The notes below the pieces were generated by a model that made no database searches, was not told the DNA's origin, and saw only the letters and a program-made list of their open reading frames with translations. Below are positions 41,963-49,913 of a stretch of 64,000 nt of DNA, one piece after another. Location: contig NZ_JASLGT010000016.1 in the NCBI RefSeq assembly GCF_030150205.1, positions 127,369 to 191,368 of the forward strand, written 5' to 3'. Made by a program: the position numbers and the translations under genes. The DNA is from Niabella sp. GTDB taxonomy: Bacteria > Bacteroidota > Bacteroidia > Chitinophagales > Chitinophagaceae. The stretch's first letter is position 1. Each line of letters opens with the position of its first letter.

Positions 41963-42796
41963 TTAATTTTCAAATACTACCGTTTTATTCCCATCCACAA
42001 TCACCCGGTCCTGCAATACCAGTTGCAACGCCTTTGCTAAAACCGATTCTTCAATTTCCTTTCCCAGGGTCACCAAATCCTTAACAGAGTGGGCATGATT
42101 AACCGGAATGATCTGCTGGGCGATGATGGGACCTTCATCTAATACATCCGTGACAAAATGGGCTGTTGCACCAATCAGTTTTACCCCCCGCTCATGTGCC
42201 TGCCGGTAAGGACTGGCCCCCACAAAGGCTGGTAAAAAAGAGTGATGAATATTGATGATCCGGTGCGGATAGGCCGCCACAAACCCGGAAGAAAGGATCC
42301 GCATAAATTTTGCAAGGATGATATAGTCGAATTGGTAGTTGTGCAGTACTCCAGATACGGCCGCCTCAAATGCCTCCTTTGTACGGTCCTGGTGATCGAT
42401 ATAATGAAAAGGAATGTCAAATTTATCAGTGAGCGACCGCAGGGTTTCATGGTTGCCGATCACGCATTCCACGGAAGCTCCCAGGGTGTTGAAATAATTC
42501 CGGAGCAGGATATCCCCTAAACAATGATATTCTTTTGTAACCAGCACGACCACCTTTTTTTTAACAGCCGTATGAATAAAGATCGAACAGTTCGGCGGCA
42601 GTACTTTTAGCAACTGCGCTTCTACATCAGCGGCATCAAAATTTCCTTCCGTTATTTCCAGCCGGAGGTAAAAACGGTTCACCTCTACATTCACATATTC
42701 CCGCATGGAGATGATATTGAGATCGGCATCGGCCATTACTTTAGAAATCGCAGCTACCAGACCTACCTGGTCGGTACATTGTATTAAGATGATCAT
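41963..42796 (-). CDS. purU: Formyltetrahydrofolate deformylase
   Basis: The protein has 277 residues: an N-terminal ACT domain (~1-75; IQCTDQVGLVAAISKVMADAD) and a formyltransferase-like hydrolase domain with LAKFMRILSSGF, NIHHSFLPAF (catalytic Asn-His region) and GATAHFVTDVLDEGPII (catalytic Asp). It releases formate from 10-formyltetrahydrofolate to balance the one-carbon pool and feed purine synthesis. It is divergent from bshC, with 70 bp between the starts. Confidence 0.93.
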   Translation of the reverse strand: MIILIQCTDQVGLVAAISKVMADADLNIISMREYVNVEVNRFYLRLEITEGNFDAADVEAQLLKVLPPNCSIFIHTAVKKKVVVLVTKEYHCLGDILLRNYFNTLGASVECVIGNHETLRSLTDKFDIPFHYIDHQDRTKEAFEAAVSGVLHNYQFDYIILAKFMRILSSGFVAAYPHRIINIHHSFLPAFVGASPYRQAHERGVKLIGATAHFVTDVLDEGPIIAQQIIPVNHAHSVKDLVTLGKEIEESVLAKALQLVLQDRVIVDGNKTVVFEN

Positions 42797-42866
42797 TCGC
42801 TAAAAATAAAACTATTTCACTTTAAAAATGTTATTGTATTTTCATTTTGGATTGCAATATCAATGT

Positions 42867-44468
42867 ATGGACTGTAAGACCCAACATCTTTCTTACGAGG
42901 AAACCGGTTTTTTTAGCAAACTGGTATCAGACTATTTAAATGAAGAAGCCCGGCTGAAACCTTTTTATGAGGAGTTCCCTTCAATGGCAGCCATTGGAGC
43001 GGCTATCGGACGCAGGAAAAAAGTGTCAACCAACCGGGCATCGCTGGTGCGTGCATTGCAACAGCAATACAGTGCGGTTCCGGTTTCGGATAAGGTAGCT
43101 GCCAACCTTGCCTTATTGGAAAAGGAAACCACTTTTACCACCATAACTGCGCATCAGCCCAATATTTTTACCGGTCCCTTTTATTTTATTTATAAGATCC
43201 TGCACGCCATACGGCTTGCGGAGCAAAGCAAAGAACAATATCCCCAATATGATTTTGTGCCGGTTTATTATATGGGAAGCGAAGATGCCGACCTTGATGA
43301 ACTGGGCCACCTCTTTATTGATGGACAAAAAATGGTCTGGAACACAAACCAAACCGGTGCTGTTGGAAGAATGAAGGTGGATAAAGCCCTGCTGGAACTA
43401 CTGGACCGCATTGAGGCACAAACCGGCGTTGGACCTTATGGCGGCGAAATCGGCCAGGCCTTGCGAGCCTGTTATAAACCGGGTGTTTCGATACAGGATG
43501 CTACATTCGGCCTGGTACATTTTCTGTTTGCCCGTTATGGCCTGGTGGTGGTTATACCCGACAATGCCGGCTTAAAATCAATGGCCGCCGGGTTGTTTAA
43601 AGATGAATTGCGGAATGGACGGTCTGCAGGCATGGCGGCGGCCACTGCGATTCAATTAACGGATGCCGGTTATAAGGTACAGGCCCATAGCCGCGAGATC
43701 AACCTGTTCTATTTAACCGACCAGGGACGTCACCGGATCGAGCGTTCCGGAGATCGATGGAAGGTGGTAGACACATCTTATCTGTTTACAGAAGCGGAAC
43801 TGATGGCTGAGGTGGATGAACACCCCGAACGTTTCAGTCCCAATGTGATCCTGCGCCCGGTGTTTCAGGAAATGATCCTGCCCAACCTGATGTTCGTAGG
43901 TGGAGGTGGCGAACTGGCCTATTGGACCCAGTTAAAAAAGATATTTGAATATTACGAAGTCCCTTATCCATTACTGGTGTTGCGGAATTCGTTTTTGTTG
44001 ATCAACCGGAAACAGGCGGCATTGGTACAAAAGCTGGGTTATAAACCCGTTCAGTTATTCCGGTCGCTTCATGATCTTAAAAATGATTGGGTACGGGCAC
44101 ATTCCGAGCAAAAACTGGAGGTGGGAGCGGCGCTGGATCGCATCCGGCAGACGTATAGGGCTTTGAAGGAGCAAGCGGTTCCCATTGATGGCACCCTGCT
44201 GCAACATATTGATGCATTGGAAACCCATACTACAAAGCGGATTACTGAATTGGGCAAGAAAATGCTGCGGGCAGAAAAGCGCAATCACCAGGATGCTATG
44301 AACCAGGTAACAAAATTAAAAACGCAGCTGTTTCCATTAAACAATCTGCAGGAACGCATTGAAAACTTCATCCCGTTTTATGCGCAATACGGACCGGTAT
44401 TGATCGATACACTGTACCAGTATTCATTAGGATTGGAGCAGGAGTTTGTGGTACTGGAAGCGGAGTAG
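42867..44468 (+). CDS. bshC: Bacillithiol synthesis cysteine-adding enzyme BshC
   Basis: The protein has 533 residues from the ATG at 42867 (MDCKTQHLSYEETGFFSK); an ATG at 42828 would add 13 residues that do not fit the family N-terminus. Landmarks are ITAHQPNIFTGPFYFIYKIL, PVYYMGSEDADLDELGH and SPNVILRPVFQEMILPNLMFVGGGGELAYW, all typical of BshC. The long coiled-coil helix near the C-terminus (LGKKMLRAEKRNHQDAMNQ) is also standard. It adds cysteine to glucosaminyl-malate to form bacillithiol. The bacilliredoxin gene ytxJ is also in this window. Confidence 0.94.
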   Translation: MDCKTQHLSYEETGFFSKLVSDYLNEEARLKPFYEEFPSMAAIGAAIGRRKKVSTNRASLVRALQQQYSAVPVSDKVAANLALLEKETTFTTITAHQPNIFTGPFYFIYKILHAIRLAEQSKEQYPQYDFVPVYYMGSEDADLDELGHLFIDGQKMVWNTNQTGAVGRMKVDKALLELLDRIEAQTGVGPYGGEIGQALRACYKPGVSIQDATFGLVHFLFARYGLVVVIPDNAGLKSMAAGLFKDELRNGRSAGMAAATAIQLTDAGYKVQAHSREINLFYLTDQGRHRIERSGDRWKVVDTSYLFTEAELMAEVDEHPERFSPNVILRPVFQEMILPNLMFVGGGGELAYWTQLKKIFEYYEVPYPLLVLRNSFLLINRKQAALVQKLGYKPVQLFRSLHDLKNDWVRAHSEQKLEVGAALDRIRQTYRALKEQAVPIDGTLLQHIDALETHTTKRITELGKKMLRAEKRNHQDAMNQVTKLKTQLFPLNNLQERIENFIPFYAQYGPVLIDTLYQYSLGLEQEFVVLEAE

Positions 44469-44509
44469 CTTATTTCAAAGTGCTGAAAGCGCACCGCTAA
44501 AGGGCAAAA

Positions 44510-44612
44510 GCCTGTTTCAAGTTGAACGTTTAAAGTTTCAGGTTATACCGTTTTATACCCAATGCCCTGAAAACTGATAACTAAAAACTGAAAACTAAAA
44601 ACTGATATTTCA
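44510..44612. repeat. Repeat spacer between bshC and purE
   Basis: Contains GTTTCAAGTTGAACG with TTTAAAGTTTCAGGTT (44515-44546), the same segment seen at 27187 and inside aroA, then a heptad array actgata, actaaaa, actgaaa, actaaaa, actgata (to ~44607). Confidence 0.75.
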
Positions 44613-44616
44613 AGCC

Positions 44617-45132
44617 TCAGGAATCAAATGTATTCGGTTGTCCGGATCCCTTTAACCGCGCTACTTTCTGCAGTACTTCAGCTTCCATTTCCTGTTTGTA
44701 ATGTACCATCTTCTGATAAACGGCATCATCCGAAGTTCCGATGATCTGTGCGGCAAGGAGACCGGCATTTTTTGCGGCGTTAAGGGCCACGGTTGCCACG
44801 GGCACGCCATTGGGCATTTGTAAGATACTCAATACCGAATCCCATCCATCGATCGAATTGCTCGATTTTACCGGAACGCCGATCACCGGCAGGGCTGTAA
44901 CAGAAGCCACCATTCCGGGAAGGTGCGCCGCGCCGCCCGCACCGGCAATGATCACTTTTAATCCCCGTTCCTTTGCCTTTTGCGCATAGCTGATCATGCG
45001 CAGGGGCGTGCGATGTGCCGATACCACCGTTACTTCGTAATCGATGCCCAATGCTTTTAAAACAGCTGCCGCCGGCTCCATTACCGGTAAATCACTGTCG
45101 CTGCCCATAATAATGCCTACTTGTATTGCCAT
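44617..45132 (-). CDS. purE: N5-carboxyaminoimidazole ribonucleotide mutase
   Basis: The protein has 171 residues, a class I PurE. It converts N5-CAIR to CAIR in purine synthesis. The motif GIIMGSDSDLPVM lies at residues 6-18, SAHRTP holds the catalytic His, and AGAGGAAHLPGMVAS is the active-site loop. No purK is adjacent. A minus-strand heptad array lies about 70-120 bp upstream of the start. Confidence 0.95.
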   Translation of the reverse strand: MAIQVGIIMGSDSDLPVMEPAAAVLKALGIDYEVTVVSAHRTPLRMISYAQKAKERGLKVIIAGAGGAAHLPGMVASVTALPVIGVPVKSSNSIDGWDSVLSILQMPNGVPVATVALNAAKNAGLLAAQIIGTSDDAVYQKMVHYKQEMEAEVLQKVARLKGSGQPNTFDS

Positions 45133-45204
45133 GCTGCAAAGAACGGTAAAAAGCAGATACCGCGTAAACAGGCAGGGAGATTTTTGAGTTAGGGATACCT
45201 GGTT

Positions 45205-45253
45205 TTAGCCTTCAGCACTCAGCCTTTAGTTTTTAGCGTTAAGTGTCAGCGAT
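45205..45253 (-). repeat. Heptad array upstream of purE, minus orientation
   Basis: Read on the minus strand: gctgaca, cttaac, gctaaaa, actaaag, gctgagt, gctgaag, gctaaaa. It has the same RCTGAWA pattern and the same orientation as purE, as in the aroA and aroC spacers. Confidence 0.75.
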
Positions 45254-45269
45254 AACATCATTGTTGATT

Positions 45270-45305
45270 AAAACTTTACAATTTATGTAAAGTTTTGTAC
45301 ATTTG
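45270..45305 (+). promoter_or_regulatory. Palindromic operator overlapping the promoter of the GNAT/Xre pair
   Basis: AAAACTTTAC (45270-45279) and GTAAAGTTTT (45287-45296) form a perfect 10 bp inverted repeat with a 7 bp spacer. TACATTTG (45298-45305) directly after it matches the -7 consensus, with TTTA at -33 position (45275-45278) inside the left arm. A repressor bound here would block the promoter, as expected for an autoregulated toxin-antitoxin pair. The -7 box lies only 3 bp before the ATG at 45309, so the mRNA may be nearly leaderless. Confidence 0.65.
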
Positions 45306-45308
45306 TAC

Positions 45309-45782
45309 ATGGCTTTGGTTGAAGTAAAGACCAGGAAAAAGAAAAGGGTACGCATAACGCCAGTTGAGGATAAAGACTACAAAAAGTTGAGCAAGGGGCG
45401 GTATTATTTTTCGTGGAAGCCATTCAGATCTCTTACCGGAGTAATCGTATATAAACTCCAAATTGTTGACGAGGACGAGATACTTGGTGTAATGGCGCTG
45501 GTTGACGTTTCCAATGAAAGCCGGATTGAAATCCATTTATTAGCCTGCGCTAAAGAACATGTTGGCAAACATAAAGTTTATGATGGCATTGCCGGTCATC
45601 TTATAGCATTTGCCTGTCGCCTGGCTCTTAAACAATATGGAAGCAGCGCCTGCGTATCATTGGTGCCTAAAACCAGGTTGAAAATCCATTATATGCGGCA
45701 ATATGGAATGTTGGATGCTGGTTGGCAATTGTTTTTGGAGGGTAAGGCCTTAAGCAATATTATTTTAAAGTATTTGTTATGA
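45309..45782 (+). CDS. GNAT-fold N-acetyltransferase-like protein (probable toxin)
   Basis: The protein has 157 residues with a strongly basic N-terminus (KTRKKKRVRI). The central part resembles a GNAT acetyltransferase: LGVMALVDVSNESRIEIHLL (strands), VYDGIAGHLIAFACRLALK (helix following the acetyl-CoA loop), then VSLVPKTRLKIHYMRQYGM, the usual end motif in which a Tyr assists catalysis. Its last 4 bp overlap the downstream Xre-like gene (ATGA). Gene pair, overlap and palindromic operator suggest a toxin-antitoxin module whose toxin acetylates a translation component, as known for other GNAT toxins. A non-toxin acetyltransferase is possible. A TTG at 45303 in frame is an unlikely start. Confidence 0.6.
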   Translation: MALVEVKTRKKKRVRITPVEDKDYKKLSKGRYYFSWKPFRSLTGVIVYKLQIVDEDEILGVMALVDVSNESRIEIHLLACAKEHVGKHKVYDGIAGHLIAFACRLALKQYGSSACVSLVPKTRLKIHYMRQYGMLDAGWQLFLEGKALSNIILKYLL

Positions 45783-46306
45783 ACACAAAAAAGAAAAGAG
45801 TAAAACATACATCCGGCGAATTGGCAGAGGCCTATATCTATCCGGTGACTTTAACAGCGGAACAAAGAAAAGAAGCCGGTAGTCAGCTAAAAACTGCAAG
45901 ATCAAAAGTGCAGTCTGAAATGACTGCGGCCGATAAGTTGACTGCAGATCTTTTACAGCTCAGGTTTCAATTAGAAGATTATCTAAGCAGTGAAGAATTT
46001 GATCCTAAACTGAAATTTAGCTATTTCCTGAAAACCTATGTGGAGCTGTTAAATAAGAAAAGAAAGGTTTTTGCCCGGGAGATTAATATAGACGAAACTG
46101 AATTGAGCCAATTGATCAACGATCACCGGCCGCCCAGTGAGAATATCATCATACGTCTGGAAATACATTCTAATAAGGCAATACCCGCTGTTTCCTGGTA
46201 TAAACTGATCGAACGGGAAAAAGAACATTATATTATTACCAATAAAACAATACGGATCAGAGAAGAAAAGAATGTATCAAACAGGCTTACGGTAACGATT
46301 GATTAG
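45779..46306 (+). CDS. Xre-like DNA-binding protein (probable antitoxin)
   Basis: The protein has 175 residues. A charged helical N-terminal half (residues ~20-90, coiled-coil-like) leads to a helix-turn-helix region at ~100-145: KVFAREINIDETELSQLIND followed by RPPSENIIIRLEIHSN, as in Xre/Cro folds. IPAVSWYKLIEREKEHYI resembles the C-terminal part of Bacteroidota antitoxin-type regulators. It is translated by 4 bp overlap with the GNAT gene. It is the natural candidate to bind the inverted repeat at 45270-45296 and to neutralise its partner; both roles are inferred. Confidence 0.6.
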   Translation: MNTKKKRVKHTSGELAEAYIYPVTLTAEQRKEAGSQLKTARSKVQSEMTAADKLTADLLQLRFQLEDYLSSEEFDPKLKFSYFLKTYVELLNKKRKVFAREINIDETELSQLINDHRPPSENIIIRLEIHSNKAIPAVSWYKLIEREKEHYIITNKTIRIREEKNVSNRLTVTID

Positions 46307-46344
46307 TACGGGAACAAATGTCGAAGCGCCTCCAGGAAAAATGG

Positions 46345-46395
46345 CTGAGAGCTGACCCCTGACAAATAAAGTCTGAAGACTGAAAACTGAAGACG
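46345..46395 (+). repeat. Heptad array between the GNAT/Xre pair and pncB
   Basis: gctgaga, gctgacc, cctgaca, a six-base unit, then gtctgaa, gactgaa, aactgaa: the RCTGAWA pattern with one slip. Confidence 0.7.
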
Positions 46396-46418
46396 ATGCA
46401 TATGAACAAAAAATTATG

Positions 46419-46426
46419 TACGTTTG
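46419..46426 (+). promoter_or_regulatory. -7 box of the pncB promoter
   Basis: TACGTTTG matches TANNTTTG and ends 4 bp before the pncB ATG at 46431, suggesting a leaderless or nearly leaderless mRNA. Confidence 0.55.
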
Positions 46427-46430
46427 AAAG

Positions 46431-47615
46431 ATGAACACTGAAACGCTTTTTCCTTCTCCTTCGATCCTCGACAATGATTTTTACAAATTTACCATGCAGT
46501 GCGCGGTAGTGCAGCTGTTTCCGGATGTAAAGGCCCGGTATACATTTATCAACAGGGGCGCACATGTATTTCCCGAAGGCTTTGGCGATGCGTTAAAAGC
46601 ACAGGTGGCTTCTATGGCTGGCCTGCAGCTCACAAAAGAAGAGCACCGGTACCTCACTGCCAGTTGCCCCTATCTGAATGCAGCCTATCTGGATCTGCTG
46701 GCCGGATACCGGTATGATCCGTCGGAGGTGCACATTGTGCAGGAAGGCGGCGAGGTGGAAGTTTCAGTGGAAGGGCATTGGTTCCGGACCATTCTCTGGG
46801 AAGTACCCCTGCTTTTTTTGATCAGTGAACTGTATTACCGGCTCACGGGGCAGGAACGGGCAGGAGATGAACAGGTGATCGGCAATACCATTGAAAAAAC
46901 AAGCATTTACAAAGAACTGGATGTGCCGGTTGCAGAATTTGGCACCCGGCGCCGGCATTCTTATAAAGTGCAGCAACTGGTGGTAGACACCCTTACCAAA
47001 CATGGGGGCAAAAACTTTGTAGGCACCAGCAATGTGCACCTGGCAATGCGTTCAAAAACAAAACCCATCGGCACACATGCACATGAATGGTTTATGTTTC
47101 ATGCCGCTAAATATGGGTTTACCATGGCCAATGCATTGAGCCTGGAACACTGGACAGATGTATACCGGGGCGACCTGGGGGTAGCGCTTTCGGACACGTA
47201 CACCAATGATGTGTTCTTTGAACAGTTTGATAAAAAGTTCGCCAAGCTGTTTGATGGTGTACGGCATGATAGCGGTGATCCCATTGAATATGCAGAAAAA
47301 GTGATTGCACATTACCAGGGGCTGGGGATCAACCCGGCGTATAAATTTATTATTTTTTCCGATGGATTAAATACTGAAAAAGTAGCAGAGATTACGCATG
47401 CGACCAAGGGGAAAATCGGTATTTCTTTCGGCATTGGTACCAACCTCACCAACGACGTGGGATTAAAACCCATGAATATCGTAATAAAACTAACGGCCGT
47501 TCAGTTCGACGGTAAGAGATGGGTGTCTACCGTAAAGCTTTCGGATGAAAAAGGAAAGCATACCGGCGAGCCCCGTATGATACGCCTGGCCAAAGAAGTT
47601 TTAGGGATTGAATAG
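46431..47615 (+). CDS. pncB: Nicotinate phosphoribosyltransferase
   Basis: The protein has 394 residues. It makes nicotinate mononucleotide from nicotinate and PRPP in NAD salvage. The N-terminus SILDNDFYKFTMQ and the motifs EFGTRRRHSYKVQQ, GTSNVHLA and FDGVRHDSGDP are those of PncB; THAHEW marks the His that becomes phosphorylated in the family. The C-terminus FGIGTNLTNDVG binds phosphate. No internal break is seen. Confidence 0.95.
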   Translation: MNTETLFPSPSILDNDFYKFTMQCAVVQLFPDVKARYTFINRGAHVFPEGFGDALKAQVASMAGLQLTKEEHRYLTASCPYLNAAYLDLLAGYRYDPSEVHIVQEGGEVEVSVEGHWFRTILWEVPLLFLISELYYRLTGQERAGDEQVIGNTIEKTSIYKELDVPVAEFGTRRRHSYKVQQLVVDTLTKHGGKNFVGTSNVHLAMRSKTKPIGTHAHEWFMFHAAKYGFTMANALSLEHWTDVYRGDLGVALSDTYTNDVFFEQFDKKFAKLFDGVRHDSGDPIEYAEKVIAHYQGLGINPAYKFIIFSDGLNTEKVAEITHATKGKIGISFGIGTNLTNDVGLKPMNIVIKLTAVQFDGKRWVSTVKLSDEKGKHTGEPRMIRLAKEVLGIE

Positions 47616-47689
47616 CAGATATATATAAATTTAAGTATATTAAATGTTTCATTTAGGTTTTTTGTAACAGAAAAGCCCTTTTTCTGCCG

Positions 47690-47697
47690 TAACTTTG
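47690..47697 (+). promoter_or_regulatory. -7 box upstream of the L,D-transpeptidase-like gene
   Basis: TAACTTTG matches TANNTTTG, 159 bp before the ATG at 47856. The long leader contains the hairpin ATCCGATAACTGTCGGAT (47753-47770). Confidence 0.5.
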
Positions 47698-47855
47698 CCC
47701 CGGTTTTGTGGAGAAAAGTAGTGTGTTACTAAGTTGACTGCTTCCTCAGAACATCCGATAACTGTCGGATTTGAATGCTTCGTCGCTATATGATCTGCTG
47801 GATCATTTTAAACCTACGTCTGAATTTTTTGAGGAATTAAAAAAAGTATTTTTTA

Positions 47856-48596
47856 ATGATGAGGGTTTTTATTGCAAAAAAAATAGTACCGCTGGTAATT
47901 TTAATTGTTGCTGTGACAAATATATCATGGCGTGCGCCCATGGCTCCGGTATCGGAAGAGATCAGCTTCGTACCCATGTATCGTATGTCTTTCGGGTGGA
48001 CGGCCAACCGCCATCAGCTGATTTATGACAGCCTGCATCTGGATCTGAAAGGCCTTTCGGAAAAGGCGTTTACCTATGCACTGGAGGGGCTGGATGAGCT
48101 GAAGGAAGAAGGAAAAGTGGTGAATGATTCGGTGATTACGATCGTCGATTTCGATCAGCCCAGCACCAATAAACGGATGTATATCCTGGATGTTAAAAAT
48201 TTTAAGCTACTTTTTAATACCTGGGCCGCGCATGGACGAAAATCCGGCACCCTGGTAGCTACCTCGTTCAGCAATACCATGTCTTCGAACAAAAGCAGCC
48301 TGGGTTTTTATCTGACAGATGAACCGTACTTTGGCGGAAATGGATATTCGCTAAAATTAAAGGGACTGGAACCGGGTTTGAATGATAAAGCCATGCAGCG
48401 GGCGATTGTATTACATGGCGCCCGCTACGTAAGCCAGTCAAGCATCAACGAGCTGGGATACCTGGGCCGGAGTTTTGGATGCCCGGCAGTACCTGTAGAG
48501 CTCAGTCAGCCTATTATCGAAACGATCAAAGAAGGTTCCGTATTATTCATCTATAACAGCAGCTACCATCCCCGGTTTTTTTATGACCAGGGATGA
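47856..48596 (+). CDS. Murein L,D-transpeptidase catalytic-domain protein (YkuD_2 type)
   Basis: The protein has 246 residues with a signal anchor or signal peptide at ~8-25 (IVPLVILIVAVTNISW). The catalytic part shows the YkuD_2 pattern: AIVLHGARYVS with the active His and LGRSFGCPAVPVE with the nucleophile Cys, plus YILDVKNFKLLFNTWAAHG. Such proteins are thought to cross-link or trim peptidoglycan in the periplasm. The start may be either of two consecutive ATG codons (47856 or 47859). It is convergent with the SRPBCC genes. Confidence 0.88.
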   Translation: MMRVFIAKKIVPLVILIVAVTNISWRAPMAPVSEEISFVPMYRMSFGWTANRHQLIYDSLHLDLKGLSEKAFTYALEGLDELKEEGKVVNDSVITIVDFDQPSTNKRMYILDVKNFKLLFNTWAAHGRKSGTLVATSFSNTMSSNKSSLGFYLTDEPYFGGNGYSLKLKGLEPGLNDKAMQRAIVLHGARYVSQSSINELGYLGRSFGCPAVPVELSQPIIETIKEGSVLFIYNSSYHPRFFYDQG

Positions 48597-48638
48597 TGCC
48601 GGGTGATAATTGCTTAACCGACCTGTTTTATAGCCGGA

Positions 48639-49091
48639 TTAACTAACCTCTTTCGGGCTGGGTTTGCCGCTGCCATGATCAATCAGGTTTCGCAGACTGC
48701 CGGTAATATAATCAGACCAGGCGTTTGAGCAGGCGCTATAGCACTCTATTTCGGGATGCAGCCCCTTGTGTGTAAAACGAAGCTCGGTTTTACCTTTTTC
48801 TTCCGATATTTCAAAAAAGATCTGCGTATCGTTCCATTCCTGTTGGTTCTGCGCGAAATTGAGCCGGCTATCCGTAACCAGCCATACTACTTTTTTATTG
48901 GGGATCACTTCGGTTAATTGCTGCCGCGAATAATGCACATCACCAAAACGTACTTCAAATGCATCATCTTTTTGAAGTGTTGCTCCTTCAAGATTCTCGG
49001 TCCACCATCCACGAACATTGTTTACAGCATTGAATACCACTTCTGGCGTTTGGTCCGTTATAATCGAAACGGAATAATTACGATCATTCAT
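48639..49091 (-). CDS. SRPBCC/AHSA1-like protein, copy 1
   Basis: The protein has 150 residues from the ATG at 49091 (MNDRNYSVSI); the longer frame to 49151 adds 20 residues unlike the family. It is a START-like fold: TPEVVFNAVNNVRGWWTENL, KKVVWLVTDSRL and ELRFTHKGLHPEIECYSACS. These proteins bind hydrophobic ligands or act in stress response; no enzyme activity can be named. It is a close tandem paralogue of the next gene, sharing VRGWW, FTHxGL and W-x-x-Y-I-x-x-S-L, and was probably produced by duplication. Confidence 0.88.
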   Translation of the reverse strand: MNDRNYSVSIITDQTPEVVFNAVNNVRGWWTENLEGATLQKDDAFEVRFGDVHYSRQQLTEVIPNKKVVWLVTDSRLNFAQNQQEWNDTQIFFEISEEKGKTELRFTHKGLHPEIECYSACSNAWSDYITGSLRNLIDHGSGKPSPKEVS

Positions 49092-49129
49092 ACAGGGATT
49101 GTATTTACAGGGGTTATAAAAAAACAGGC

Positions 49130-49624
49130 TTATGCCGGTTGCAGGTTCCATTTTTTAAGCAGGGCCTCGTTAAAGCCGCCTTCCCTGGGGTTGGGCGCGC
49201 CCTTGCCGGTAGTGATGAGCTGGTACAAACTGTTTTGAATATAGTTGGTCCAGGCATCGTGGCAAATGGGATAGCATTCATCTGCCGGTACCAGGCCCTG
49301 GTGGGTAAACTGCAGTTGTGTACCGCCCTCCGCAGGGGCCATGTCAAAAATCACCTGGGTGCCTTTCCACTCGTTTTGATCGCTGATGAAATTGAAATAG
49401 TTGTCCAGCACCTGCCAAACCACCCGTTTATTGGGCACCACTTCAATAAGCTGTATTTTACAGATATGTACCTCCTTGTAATGATAGAGGAATACATCAT
49501 TCAGCTGTGCGGTGGGGCCGGAGATCTCCTCGCTCCACCAGCCGCGTACATTGGTAACCGCCTTAAAGACCTGCTCCGGTGTGGCATTTACCCGGATGGT
49601 TGTAGTAAAACTGCTTGTTTCCAT
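49130..49624 (-). CDS. SRPBCC/AHSA1-like protein, copy 2
   Basis: The protein has 164 residues from the ATG at 49624 (METSSFTTTIRVNATPEQVF); the frame extends to 49702 but the added part has no family features. The fold signature is VTNVRGWWSEEISG, then KRVVWQVLDNYFNFI and LQFTHQGLVPADECYPICHD. It lies 38 bp upstream of its paralogue and probably shares a transcript with it. It is divergent from a GlxA/AraC-type regulator, which may control the pair. Confidence 0.88.
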   Translation of the reverse strand: METSSFTTTIRVNATPEQVFKAVTNVRGWWSEEISGPTAQLNDVFLYHYKEVHICKIQLIEVVPNKRVVWQVLDNYFNFISDQNEWKGTQVIFDMAPAEGGTQLQFTHQGLVPADECYPICHDAWTNYIQNSLYQLITTGKGAPNPREGGFNEALLKKWNLQPA

Positions 49625-49780
49625 TGTTTCTTTTTTTAGGTTAAAAAACGGCTCATACCGGTGGCGCTGCTGTTGTAGCCCTGCCGGCCTTGAACACCCC
49701 ACAAAGCTATTGTCTTAATATTGTATTTTCAGTGTGTGAAATGGACTTTAAACCGGGGATATTTGGACAGATAGGTTTTT

Positions 49781-49788
49781 TACCTTTG
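49781..49788 (+). promoter_or_regulatory. -7 box of the GlxA/AraC-type regulator
   Basis: TACCTTTG matches TANNTTTG, 125 bp before the ATG at 49914. TTTG at 49762-49765 lies 15 bp upstream, closer than the usual -33 spacing. Confidence 0.5.
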
Positions 49789-49913
49789 TAAAAATTAATT
49801 TTTCTGAAACAGGGCGGATCAAAGAGCCGGTAAGCCGTTATAAAATAGATGATCGCTCTGCTGCGGCAGACCCGGATCTATTGATTAAGGCGCTCCCAAT
49901 AAAAAATATACAC

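Noticed and set aside
47771..48028. 85-codon ORF before the L,D-transpeptidase-like gene
   Set aside because: It overlaps the signal peptide and catalytic-protein frame, and its sequence has no protein-like pattern.
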